Assembly (NCBI GenBank): GCA_005881495.1
Contig: VBHI01000210.1
Span: 1 to 64,000, forward strand
Direction of reading: 5' to 3'
Length of the DNA: 64,000 nucleotides
Origin: Chloroflexota bacterium
Lineage (GTDB): Bacteria; Chloroflexota; Ktedonobacteria; Ktedonobacterales; Ktedonobacteraceae
In this document: positions 9,809 through 18,965 of the stretch, piece after piece
Layout of the letters: each line of letters opens with the position of its first letter
How positions within the stretch are numbered: the first letter of the stretch is position 1
Position numbers and translations under genes: made by a program
The notes under the pieces: model-generated
Seen by the model: only the letters and a program-made list of their open reading frames with translations
The model's database searches: none
What the model was told of the DNA's origin: nothing

Positions 9809-10010
9809 GCTAGGAGATCGATTACGCCTGCGCAAGCCGCACCCGTGCGGGAACTACGACTGGGTCGTAGTGCGGCTGGGGGCCGACATTGGTTTAAGCT
9901 GCGAAAAATGCGGGCGCCGCGTTCTATTACCGCGTTCAGAGGTCGAGCGACGCACCAAGCAAATGCTGCCGCGGGCAACAAAAACGGATACTGAGTTCGA
10001 TACGGATTGA
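9789..10010 (+). CDS. DUF951 family small protein
   Basis: 73 residues with the family pattern GDRLRLRKPHPCG, DWVVVRLGADI, SCEKCGRRVLLPR. Three Cys (one CG in KPHPCG and a CxxC) suggest a zinc-binding or nucleic-acid-binding fold, but the biochemical role is not known. The start at ATG 9789 has a GGAAGG about nine bases upstream; a second ATG at 9798 is possible. It overlaps the frame-shifted tail of nadD by 20 bases. DUF951 genes are often seen near MscS channels, as here. Confidence 0.9.
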   Translation: MAPMHLELGDRLRLRKPHPCGNYDWVVVRLGADIGLSCEKCGRRVLLPRSEVERRTKQMLPRATKTDTEFDTD

Positions 10011-10050
10011 ACCATACCCGGCTATTTTCGGTCATATTGAGGAATTGTAC

Positions 10051-11499
10051 ATGGCTGTAAGCGCTCCACACGATGGGTATCTGACCCTATTGCGCAAGAG
10101 AAGTTTTCTCTACCTGTGGCTGGCACAGTTAATCTCCATGACCTGCTTTAACGCCTCGAACTATGCTTTGCTGGTACTGATTGAGGAGGTGACAGGCTCA
10201 ACGACACTCGTTGGTCTCGCCATTATCTGTTTTAGTGTTCCCGCCTTGATCCTGGGTGCACCTGCCGGCGTCTATGTTGATCGCATGGATAAACGCCGCG
10301 TACTCTGGATCAGTAATTGCCTGCGCGCTATCGCCACCATCGTCTTCGTTCTCTCGCTCTTGCTTGATCGCCATCAGCTTATCCCGATATACCTGCTGAC
10401 ATTGCTGATCTCAAGCATTGGCCAATTCTTTACGCCTGCGGAAGGAGCATCTATCCCAATGCTGGTGAGTGAAGAAGAGCTGGTGCCCGCACTCTCACTC
10501 TTCAATGTCACATTCATGCTCTCGCAGGCGCTGGGCTTTATCCTGCTTGCTCCCATTGTGTTGAGCTTGCTGCCGCCCATCAAGATAGCTTCACTGGTAA
10601 TCCAGCCGGTGGAAAGTTTATATTTGATAATAGCTGTCCTCTACGCTGCCTGCGCCGGACTGATAGCATTGATTCCACGTGGAGATTTCAGACAAGAACA
10701 ACATGGTATGCGTAATCCCCAGGGTACACAAGGTGCCCAGGGTCGCAGAACCACGCAAAACCTTGAAGTCGTAGGCAACATGTGGACGGAAATGTACCAG
10801 GGCTGGGTATTTGTGCGGCGCAACAAAAGACTCTTCCTGGCGGTCGTCCAGCTCTCATTCGCAGGAGTGCTGCTGCTGGTTATTGGCGAACTTGCCACAC
10901 CAATCGTGACAAAATTACTCTTTCTTCCGGCGAATAAGATGGCATTTATCTTTGCACCGGCAGGCATCGGCCTGGTAGGCGGTTCGGTGCTCATGCCGCG
11001 TATCATGACACGCCTGGGCAAATCGCGTGCAATCTTCATCGGATGCATTGCCCTTACGCTGGTGACGCTCCTGCTGCCTCTCCTGACCCTGGCAGCAAGG
11101 GCGATTGAGCCAAATGGCTGGAACGCCAACCCGCTCGTACTGATCAGTGTCGCGCTACTCATGGCCATCGCGGGAGTCGCCCTCGCTTTTATCAATATCC
11201 CCGCGCAAACCGCTTTGCAGGAACAATCGCCAGACTGGATCAAAGGACGTGTCATCGCTCTACAACTTATGCTGTACAATGCCTTTGCTATTCCCATCAT
11301 CCTATTTATCGGCGGTTTTGCCGACCTCTTTGGACTTGATCGCGTTCTCTACCTGATGTCTATTTGTGAGCTAGCTTTCGGTATCTGGGGACTTTACTAC
11401 GAGCGGAAGCATGCTATACAATATCCCCCTGGAACGGTCAGTGGAAAAATAGAGGGAGAGACAGCGGCCGAGACGGAAACGCTATCGACAAAACCGTAA
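10051..11499 (+). CDS. MFS transporter, EntS/MFS_3-like exporter
   Basis: About 482 residues with roughly twelve hydrophobic segments. The loop between helices 2 and 3 carries the MFS signature GVYVDRMDKRRVL. A central hydrophilic loop (residues about 217-250, containing an RNPQGTQGAQGRR run) separates the two halves. Substrate unknown; this subgroup usually exports siderophores, macrolides or other small compounds. The ATG at 10051 is about seven bases after GAGGAA and is preferred over a TTG at 10045. The C-terminal 30 residues are polar and Glu/Thr-rich. Confidence 0.88.
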   Translation: MAVSAPHDGYLTLLRKRSFLYLWLAQLISMTCFNASNYALLVLIEEVTGSTTLVGLAIICFSVPALILGAPAGVYVDRMDKRRVLWISNCLRAIATIVFVLSLLLDRHQLIPIYLLTLLISSIGQFFTPAEGASIPMLVSEEELVPALSLFNVTFMLSQALGFILLAPIVLSLLPPIKIASLVIQPVESLYLIIAVLYAACAGLIALIPRGDFRQEQHGMRNPQGTQGAQGRRTTQNLEVVGNMWTEMYQGWVFVRRNKRLFLAVVQLSFAGVLLLVIGELATPIVTKLLFLPANKMAFIFAPAGIGLVGGSVLMPRIMTRLGKSRAIFIGCIALTLVTLLLPLLTLAARAIEPNGWNANPLVLISVALLMAIAGVALAFINIPAQTALQEQSPDWIKGRVIALQLMLYNAFAIPIILFIGGFADLFGLDRVLYLMSICELAFGIWGLYYERKHAIQYPPGTVSGKIEGETAAETETLSTKP

Positions 11500-11528
11500 G
11501 AAAAAAAGAGGGAGTTCAAGGTACGGTT

Positions 11529-12329
11529 ATGGACCCTTCACAAATGGCGCAAATAAAACCATATGCCCCATGGCTGATCATCGCCGGAGTTTTCGCCCTT
11601 TTCATCCTGCTGCGGGTGATACGGCGTGAACTGCGGTCGCGCGTTGACGAGATTGGTTACCGGCTGATGGGCAATAAAGGCCTGCTCATCTGGTTCTGGA
11701 TGAACGCTCCAGGGGTCATTGTGCACGAACTGAGTCACGCTATTGTGGTGATACTTTTCGCACCCTGGGGATTCCGTATTACCAGTGTAACCTTGTTCCA
11801 TATTAAAAAAGTGGAACAGCGAGGGCGAGGCAATAGCGTTGTGCAAAGGCAGGCACTGCAACTCGGTGAAGTGCAATACACACGGGCTGAAGGCCGCTTT
11901 ATGAGCTATGTGGGTGACGGATTAAGCGGCATCGCCCCGCTCTTTGGCGGCATTGCCATGTTTTCTTTCCTCTACTGGGTGGCCACCGGGTATAATATCT
12001 GGGATTTTCACCTGCAGTTCATTCGCCCTGGCTGGCCGTGGTGGACACTACTCTTCGCTCCTTACTTGATTCTCACTATTACCTCCGAACTCTGGCCCAG
12101 TCGCCCGGACTGGGGAGGAGCACATCACTTCGTGATAGGGATGATCATTCTTACCGCGCTGGTGATCATTCTGCTCTGGCTATCCAATGTGCTTGTCTTC
12201 AACGAGGCGACATTACTTGCCACCTCGTCAATTGCCACGCATTTTGATTTTGCACTGGCTGTATTGCTGGCGATTGAAATTGTTTTCTTTCTCGTGGCAG
12301 AGCTTTTGGCGCGTTTATTAAGAAGATAG
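11529..12329 (+). CDS. integral membrane protein with HExxH zinc-protease motif
   Basis: 266 residues and about six hydrophobic segments. The motif HELSH at residues 66-70 lies at the start of the second hydrophobic segment (APGVIVHELSHAIVVILF), as in membrane-embedded M50-type site-2 proteases. A clear second metal-binding motif (NxxPxxxLDG) is not seen, so the family is uncertain and it may be an M50-like paralogue of unknown substrate. It starts about 30 bases after the MFS gene and is followed after 11 bases by a cupin gene, suggesting one operon. Confidence 0.7.
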   Translation: MDPSQMAQIKPYAPWLIIAGVFALFILLRVIRRELRSRVDEIGYRLMGNKGLLIWFWMNAPGVIVHELSHAIVVILFAPWGFRITSVTLFHIKKVEQRGRGNSVVQRQALQLGEVQYTRAEGRFMSYVGDGLSGIAPLFGGIAMFSFLYWVATGYNIWDFHLQFIRPGWPWWTLLFAPYLILTITSELWPSRPDWGGAHHFVIGMIILTALVIILLWLSNVLVFNEATLLATSSIATHFDFALAVLLAIEIVFFLVAELLARLLRR

Positions 12330-12340
12330 AAGGAGTTACC

Positions 12341-12679
12341 ATGGAGGCGTTTGATCTTGCCCATCTTGTTGCCGAGAGCAGGAAGAGAGATGACCGCTAT
12401 CTTGAATTTATCCGCAAACCTCCCATCAGTGTTGGACTGTATTTGCTGGCAGCTGGGGCGATTGATGGACAGTCGCCCCATACCGAAGATGAAATATATT
12501 ACGTGATCAGCGGACGCGGATGTATTCGTGTCGAGCATGAGGACCGCGCTGTTGAAGCAGGTTCCGTGGTGTTTGTTGGTGCGAATGTTGAACACCGCTT
12601 TCACTCAATTACTGAGGATTTGACGGTGCTGGTTGCTTTCGCTCCCGCTGAATATACAAACGCGCCAGCCAGAGATTAG
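12341..12679 (+). CDS. small cupin-domain protein
   Basis: 112 residues forming a single conserved beta-barrel cupin. The first metal-ligand motif appears as SPHTEDEIYYVISGRG and the second as VFVGANVEHRF, giving two or three His and a Glu as candidate metal ligands. Cupins of this size include mannose-6-phosphate isomerase-like and dioxygenase-like proteins; the reaction cannot be predicted. A strong AAGGAG site six bases before the ATG supports the start. It is the last gene of the MFS-protease-cupin group. Confidence 0.82.
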   Translation: MEAFDLAHLVAESRKRDDRYLEFIRKPPISVGLYLLAAGAIDGQSPHTEDEIYYVISGRGCIRVEHEDRAVEAGSVVFVGANVEHRFHSITEDLTVLVAFAPAEYTNAPARD

Positions 12680-12764
12680 AGGTACTCAAGAAGTGATCAT
12701 CTCAAGAGAACCAGGCCTTGACCGGCAAATCGCAAAAAAATTCTTCAAACACAGAAGGAGGTAG

Positions 12765-15247
12765 GTGCGCATAACGGCGCTTGCCAGTGCGCTACCGCAA
12801 AAGAGATATATGGGACAGGCAGGAGCCAAACGTATCTGTAACAATTGTGGCGCGGTCAACTCTGCATCTGAACAATTTTGCACTAATTGTGGATATGAAC
12901 TCACGGGCGGTCCTGTTGGCCCACTTCCCAGCGGATCAACGACCGCAGCCACCGCAGGCTCTGCCGGCAGCCGTCGTACAACGGGGGCGTTGGTGACTGG
13001 AAGCCTGCTCGGTGGACGCTATCGCATTCTTCAGCTCATGGGCAAAGGAGGCTTTGGCGCAGTCTACAAGGCCGCTGACGAGCGCTTTCAGAGCCAGCGC
13101 GCGGTTGCCATTAAAGAGATGAGCGATGCGCAGTTGAGCCCTGGCGAGAAGGCCAGGGCTCTGCAAGATTTCCGGCACGAGGCTGACCTGTTAGTACAAC
13201 TCAATCACCCCAACCTACCCAATGTCAGCGATTTCTTCGAGGAAAGCAGCAAAGCCTACCTGGTGATGGAATTCATTGAGGGTGAGACATTGGAGAAGAA
13301 GCAGGATGAAGCTGGGGGGCCGCTCGATGAGGTGGTTGTTATGGGGTGGGCCTTGCAGCTCTGTAATGTGCTGCACTACCTGCATACGCGGCCTCACCCG
13401 ATTATCTTCCGCGATATGAAACCCTCGAACGTAATGGTGACCAGGGATAGGGAGATCAAGCTGATCGATTTTGGCATTGCGCGTGTGTTCAAAGCCTCCC
13501 TTACAAAAGACACCACCTTACTAGGGTCGCAAGGTTTTGCTCCACTTGAGCAGTATGGCCGGGGACAGAGCGATGCTCGCTCCGACATCTATGCGTTGGG
13601 AGCGACGCTCTATGATCTGCTGACCAAGGAAACGCCAGTCGATGCACCCACACGCAGAGTGAATCCACAGGCATTCGAACCTCCGCGCAAGCTGAATCCT
13701 GCGATTTCTCCGACCACCGCAGCCATCGTGCTCAAGGCGATGGAGAATGAGCCACAAGATCGCTATCAATCTGCCGCCGAGATGTACCAGGCCATTTTTG
13801 CGAGCGGCGTAGTACCACCGAATAGCCCGGGATTGCCTTCAAGTGGACCTTTACCCGGTTTCACTATTTCTCAGCCACTGTCCACATATCCAACGACGCC
13901 ACGCGGGCCCACTCCACCGTCTTCGCATCCAACGCCTGCTGCACAGAGAAGCAGGGGATCACCGGCTGCAGTAATTCCCCCATCAATCCCGCCTGTGGCA
14001 GCTCCACCCACACCGGCTGCTAGCCAACCGCGTATCTCGCGGCGCCTGTTACTAGGAGGAATTGCTGCGGCAGCAGTCGTAGCAGCAGGGGGGGTGGGAT
14101 TGTATCTCTTCTCCCGCTCTACAGCCAGTCAGCCCCAGTCCCCTCCGAAAGCAGCGGCAGGCACCATTGACATTAACTTCACCTACAGCACGGAAAAAGC
14201 TGATTGGATGAATGCCGCGGTAGATGCATTTAACAGGAGCAATACACTCGTCAACGGGAAAGCCGTTCATCTCGCGTTGGACCCTCGCGGCTCGGTAGAT
14301 GCGCAGCAGAATATTCTAAGTGAGGCTATCCGGCCTACGGCCTGGAGCCCGGCAAGTTCTCTTGAGTTGAACCAGTTGAGCACCGCCTGGAGACAGGCGC
14401 ATAGCGGCCAGGATATCATCATTTCCTCCGGTAACTTGCTCCCCACACCGCTAGTCTTTAGCCCGCTGGTCTTCGCTGTCTGGAAAGAGCGGGCCCAGGT
14501 CTTATTGCGCAAGTATAGCAGTATTGACTGGCCAAGCGTACACGATGCTCTCAACTTGAAGCAAGGTTGGGCGGATATCGGAGGACCGACTGGGGCGTGG
14601 TCAAGTTTGGCCAGACACGCCCCGATCAATCCAATAGCGGTCTACTCAGTATCACGCTGCTGGCTTACTCATTCTACAAGGAGCAGCGAGGATTAACGGT
14701 TGGGCAAATACGTTCTCCCGCTTTCCTCCAGTATTTCAGCGAAGTCCAGGGCGCGGTAACCCAGTTTGGCCGCAGCAGTGGCACGTATCTTGAAAACGAG
14801 GTGATCTTGAAAGGGCCCGCGGCCTACGATATTACGACGACCTACGAGAACCTCGTGCTCACACAAGAAAAAGGGGCAATAGATCGTCAAGGCCAGCCTC
14901 TACTGCCGTTTTACCCAGGATTGAACATCGTGAGCGATCATCCCTTTGCCATCTTCCAGGGCAGCTGGGTGAATACTGAAGAGCAGGCGGCAGCTAAAGC
15001 ATTCCGCGATTTCTTGTTGGCTGAGACTCAGCAACGACGGGCACTGGTCAGTGGCTTCCGACCAACAAATCCCAATGTGCACATTACTGATAAAGTGGCA
15101 GGTAATCCTTTTGTAGGTCAGTCGCCCGACATTCAAATCGAAGGGCAGATTCAGCCACTTGCTCAAGCGCCAGGTGGCGATGTAATCGCTGAGCTGATGA
15201 AACAATGGAGCGACCGCTATCGTGATGCCTCGACCTCTCCGAGTTGA
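12765..15247 (+). pseudogene. Ser/Thr kinase fused to extracellular solute-binding domain, split by a frameshift
   Basis: Restored protein of about 827 residues: a zinc ribbon (C25, C28, C39, C42); a Hanks-type kinase with G-loop GKGGFGAV (93-100), K117, catalytic FRDMKPSN (215-222) and DFG 235-237; a Pro-rich linker; one membrane helix at about 425-450; then an extracytoplasmic substrate-binding-like domain. The first frame stops at 14694-14696. The continuation (DWGVVKFGQTRPDQSNSGL to the end at 15247) is in another frame. Comparison with the next gene (DFKFGHTHPDYSNSGL) places the shift near 14586-14590, consistent with one missing base. The HRD His is replaced by Phe. The GTG at 12765 lies three bases after AAGGAGG; an ATG at 12810 is an alternative start. 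Likely a membrane sensor kinase if intact. Confidence 0.78.
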
Positions 15248-15295
15248 GAGAGTCGCCGGTTCAGCATTCGGGCAAAGAGGAAAGGATTGGAAAAG

Positions 15296-17089
15296 ATGAG
15301 AACGTCCCCGTACCGGGTACGCCATAGTACACTGAAGCTTTTTACTGCATGGTGTTTGCTCCTGCTGGTAGTACTTTCGGCTTGTGCCAGTGGCCAGACT
15401 ACGAACAACAACACCAACAACAACAATCAGACCGCGAAGCCTGTTCAAACACCGCCAGGGCCGCCTATACAGTGTTTATCACATACGTCGAACCCAGTAA
15501 AGCTAACGATGTACTATGGCAGTGAAAAGCAGCAATGGATCAACGATGTAGTGGCAGATTTCAACAGCCACAACTTTGCCGCCTGTGATGGGCCGATCAC
15601 TGTGAATGCGACTCCGATCGGGTCAGGTCAATCGATGCAGGAGATTGTCGATGGCACGATTCATCCGGATATCTGGAGCCCCGCTGGCAGCGTCTGGCTG
15701 ACACTTATCAATGCTACGTGGCGGGAGAAGAATGGAAGTGACATTGTCTCGATCAGTGCAAATGATGCGCCATCGCTTGTAACCAGTCCTGTCGTGATTG
15801 CCATGTGGAAACCAATGGCAGAGGCCTTAGGCTGGCCAAATAAAGCCATCGGTTGGGCTGATATCGCCAAACTGAGCACCAATTCTCAGGGGTGGGCAGC
15901 CTATGGGCATCCCGAATTTGGAGACTTCAAGTTTGGCCATACGCATCCAGATTACTCCAATTCCGGACTCGATGCGATGATCGCCATAAATTATGCAGCA
16001 ACGGGGAAGGTGCGTGGGCTGACCACGAACGATGTGACCATTCAAAAAACGCAGGCATTTGTCGCCAACGTTGAGAGTTCGATAATTCACTATGGCGATA
16101 GCACGGGCTTTTTCGCAGATAAGATGTTCAGCAAGGGACCGAGCTACCTGAGTGCAGCGGTGTTGTATGAAAGCTCGGTCATAGAGGCCAACAATGGGAA
16201 GCAATACCCGAACCTGGCGTATCCTGTTGTCTCGATCTATCCGAAGGAGGGCACGTTTTACAGCGATCATCCTTTTGCCACTTTACAGGCTAACTGGGTA
16301 ACCCCCGCCAAAAAAGCCGCGGCTCAGGCCTTGCGCAATTTCTTACTGGACGCGCCCCAGCAGCGAAAAGCGCTCCAATACGGGTTCCGTCCAGCAGACC
16401 TCAATATCTCGCTTGGAGCGCCAATCGATAGCGCTCATGGAGCGGACACTACACAGCCAAAGACGCTGCTACAGATCCCGACTGCCGATGTTGTGCGCGC
16501 AATCAAAGCCTCCTGGAATGATGAGCGCCGCAAAGTCGACGTCATTTTGATTCTCGATCGCTCGGGCAGCATGAGCGAACTGATTGGCGGCATTAGCAAG
16601 ATTGACGCTGCTAAGCAGGGCATGAAGCAATTTGTCAACTTGCTCAGCGATAATGATCAACTAGGGCTTACCGTCTTCAGTGATGCCTCAGAGGTGGTAA
16701 CGCCAGTGTCACAGCTTGGCCCTAACCGCCAGGATGTACTCAATCGGATAAGTAATATCATACCTGGTGGTTCCACCCGGCTCTTTGATACGATTGCTGG
16801 TCAGGTGAATGTACTTCAGGCGATGCCCTCGAAGGATATTAAGGCGGTCGTGGTGCTGACCGACGGCAGAGACAATCTCAGCCAGATTAACCTGAATCAG
16901 CTCGTCAGCCAGGTTTCTGCTTCCGGTGAAAATGCGGGTAATGCTGTAAAAGTTTTCACCATCGCCTATGGTAGTGACGCTGATGCAAATGGGCTAGCAA
17001 AAATAGCGAATGCTACCGGGGCGCAGCAATATACGGGTACGCCGCAGAACATTCAGCAAGTCTATATTCAAATCAGCGAATTCTTTTAG
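15296..17089 (+). CDS. lipoprotein with solute-binding and VWA domains
   Basis: About 597 residues. The N terminus is a lipoprotein signal with lipobox LSAC (C30), followed by an Asn/Thr-rich linker. Residues about 65-390 form a substrate-binding-like domain closely related to that of the preceding kinase (both have SNSGL and a DHPFA motif). Residues about 415-590 form a VWA domain with an intact metal site: D421-x-S423-x-S425, a Thr in GGSTRLFDT and an Asp in LTDGRD. It would sit outside the membrane as a ligand-binding and protein-binding module. The ATG at 15296 has AGAGGAAAGG upstream; a TTG at 15287 lies too close to it. The shared binding domain and adjacency suggest it works with the kinase. 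Confidence 0.88.
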   Translation: MRTSPYRVRHSTLKLFTAWCLLLLVVLSACASGQTTNNNTNNNNQTAKPVQTPPGPPIQCLSHTSNPVKLTMYYGSEKQQWINDVVADFNSHNFAACDGPITVNATPIGSGQSMQEIVDGTIHPDIWSPAGSVWLTLINATWREKNGSDIVSISANDAPSLVTSPVVIAMWKPMAEALGWPNKAIGWADIAKLSTNSQGWAAYGHPEFGDFKFGHTHPDYSNSGLDAMIAINYAATGKVRGLTTNDVTIQKTQAFVANVESSIIHYGDSTGFFADKMFSKGPSYLSAAVLYESSVIEANNGKQYPNLAYPVVSIYPKEGTFYSDHPFATLQANWVTPAKKAAAQALRNFLLDAPQQRKALQYGFRPADLNISLGAPIDSAHGADTTQPKTLLQIPTADVVRAIKASWNDERRKVDVILILDRSGSMSELIGGISKIDAAKQGMKQFVNLLSDNDQLGLTVFSDASEVVTPVSQLGPNRQDVLNRISNIIPGGSTRLFDTIAGQVNVLQAMPSKDIKAVVVLTDGRDNLSQINLNQLVSQVSASGENAGNAVKVFTIAYGSDADANGLAKIANATGAQQYTGTPQNIQQVYIQISEFF

Positions 17090-17210
17090 TACTACAGCCG
17101 CACTTACACCGAAGAATCGTTGTGAAATGTCGTGACGTCAAGGGATGGAAAAGGTCTGAAAGAATACCTCGCAAGCCGTCTACCCTACCATTTTGTCCCA
17201 TGCAGGGTTA

Positions 17211-18965
17211 TCACCAATCAAATTTATCGATGAGAAACCTGCGGCTGTAATGCAGGAGAATCGGGCTACCGTGAGGGCAGACTGCGGGTGCGGAAACAGC
17301 GGATAATGCTGTTAAGAGCGCTCGCTGTTCATCTATCCCCAGGGCGCGACCACGGCGCAGGGCAGAACGACAGGCCAGGCCAATTAGCAAGTGATCTTCC
17401 CAGTCTGTACTATCTTCGGAGGCAATCTCAGCCAGTTCCGGTAGATGTCCCGCCAGTTGTTCCTGTCCGACACCGCTGGGCACTGAACGGATGAGGAAGC
17501 TTCGTCCACCAAACCGCTCGCACTCCAATCCCAGGTCGCGCAATACCGGTAAACGCTGCTCAAATAGCTCCGCCTGAGATCGCTTCAACTCAACGACGAC
17601 AGGCTCCAGCAGGAGATGTGAGTCGATCCACTCGTCTTCCGCATCAACCCTTACCCCTATATGTTGACTACGCAGGTGCTCGTAAATCACACGTTCGTGC
17701 GCGCGGTGCTGGTCTACGAGATATAAGCTGCCATCGGGGGCCTCTGCAAGGATGACCGCCTGCTGTAGTTGCGCAAGCGGGCGGAGCGTCGCCAGTATTT
17801 CAGCCGCACCCGGCGTGGCAGTCTCGGCCTTATAGCCTTCAGCCGATTCCGCGACGTGCAATCCACGTCGGCGAGGACCTGGAAGGCGGCGCTGGTAGAC
17901 GAGTTCGGGACCTGGGAAATGCGTCGAAGAGGGCAGGGCAGGACTGCGTTCCAGGACGGACTGGACGGCCTGAGTCAACGCGGCCGCTACCTCTGACTCA
18001 CGTAAAAGCTTCACCTCCGTTTTAGCGGGATGGATATTCACATCGAGTTCCTCGGGGGGAAGGTCCAGGTAAATGACGAGAAGGGGGTGCCTTCCTTTTG
18101 GCAGCAGGCCGCGGTAGCCAGCTTCGAGAGCATCCTGCAATGGGCGCGATTGTACCCAGCGGCCATTGATAAAGAGTTGCATATGCTGGCGGCTGCTCTG
18201 TGCTAATGCTCTGTTGCCAACATAGCCATTGAGCGAGTAGTATTCAGCTTTGGCGGATACAGGGTTCAACATCTCAGCTAAGGGAAGCTGGTAGAGTTCA
18301 GCAAGAGTAGTAGCGAGGTCGCCCGCGCCACCAGTTTGCAGAGCGACAGTATCTTCAATGGCCAGGTTAAAGCGGACGCCTGGATAGCCCACGGCAAAAC
18401 GGCGCATCAGATGCAGGATATGCCCGGTCTCGGTACGCGCACCGCGCATAAACTTGAGACGGGCGGGAACATTGTAAAAGAGGTCACGTACCGTCACAGT
18501 CGTACCATGCAGGCGCGCCCGCCGGCTGCGCTGGGTCACCTCACCACCGCGCAGCGTTAACAGCGTGGCAGCCGATTCTTCTCCGAGTTCTTCTGACTCG
18601 ATGGGTCGACTCACCAGCGTCAATTCTGAGACGGCAGCGATACTAGCCAGGGCTTCACCGCGAAAGCCCAGGGTGTGTAAGCGGCCCAGATCTTCAAGCG
18701 TGTTGATCTTGCTGGTGGTATGGCGCGCGCTGGCGCGCTCCAATTCATCTTCTGGGATGCCATAGCCATCATCGGTGACGCGTACCAGGCGCAGGCCGCT
18801 GCCACGAATTTCTACACGTATTTCGTGCGACCCGGCATCGAGCGCATTCTCTACCAGCTCCTTGACAACTGAAACGGGGCGTTCAATTACTTCACCTGCC
18901 GCGATACGCTCCGCGACATCTTGCGATAAGAGATGAATAGGGGTACGTGTTAGCACTTCTGGCAT
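17211..18965 (-). CDS. mutL: DNA mismatch repair protein MutL
   Basis: 584 residues. The GHKL ATPase motifs are present in order: ELVENALDAGS, DDGYGI, and GFRGEALASI. The C-terminal dimerisation and endonuclease part has DQHRAHERVIYE, which keeps the metal-binding D, H and E residues of the usual DQHAxxExxxxE motif but with Arg in place of Ala, and a CPHGSP segment matching the usual CPHGRP. This suggests an active nicking endonuclease, as in bacteria without MutH. Its ATG overlaps the mutS stop (TGATG at 18963-18967), so mutS and mutL are coupled. Confidence 0.96.
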   Translation of the reverse strand: MPEVLTRTPIHLLSQDVAERIAAGEVIERPVSVVKELVENALDAGSHEIRVEIRGSGLRLVRVTDDGYGIPEDELERASARHTTSKINTLEDLGRLHTLGFRGEALASIAAVSELTLVSRPIESEELGEESAATLLTLRGGEVTQRSRRARLHGTTVTVRDLFYNVPARLKFMRGARTETGHILHLMRRFAVGYPGVRFNLAIEDTVALQTGGAGDLATTLAELYQLPLAEMLNPVSAKAEYYSLNGYVGNRALAQSSRQHMQLFINGRWVQSRPLQDALEAGYRGLLPKGRHPLLVIYLDLPPEELDVNIHPAKTEVKLLRESEVAAALTQAVQSVLERSPALPSSTHFPGPELVYQRRLPGPRRRGLHVAESAEGYKAETATPGAAEILATLRPLAQLQQAVILAEAPDGSLYLVDQHRAHERVIYEHLRSQHIGVRVDAEDEWIDSHLLLEPVVVELKRSQAELFEQRLPVLRDLGLECERFGGRSFLIRSVPSGVGQEQLAGHLPELAEIASEDSTDWEDHLLIGLACRSALRRGRALGIDEQRALLTALSAVSAPAVCPHGSPILLHYSRRFLIDKFDW

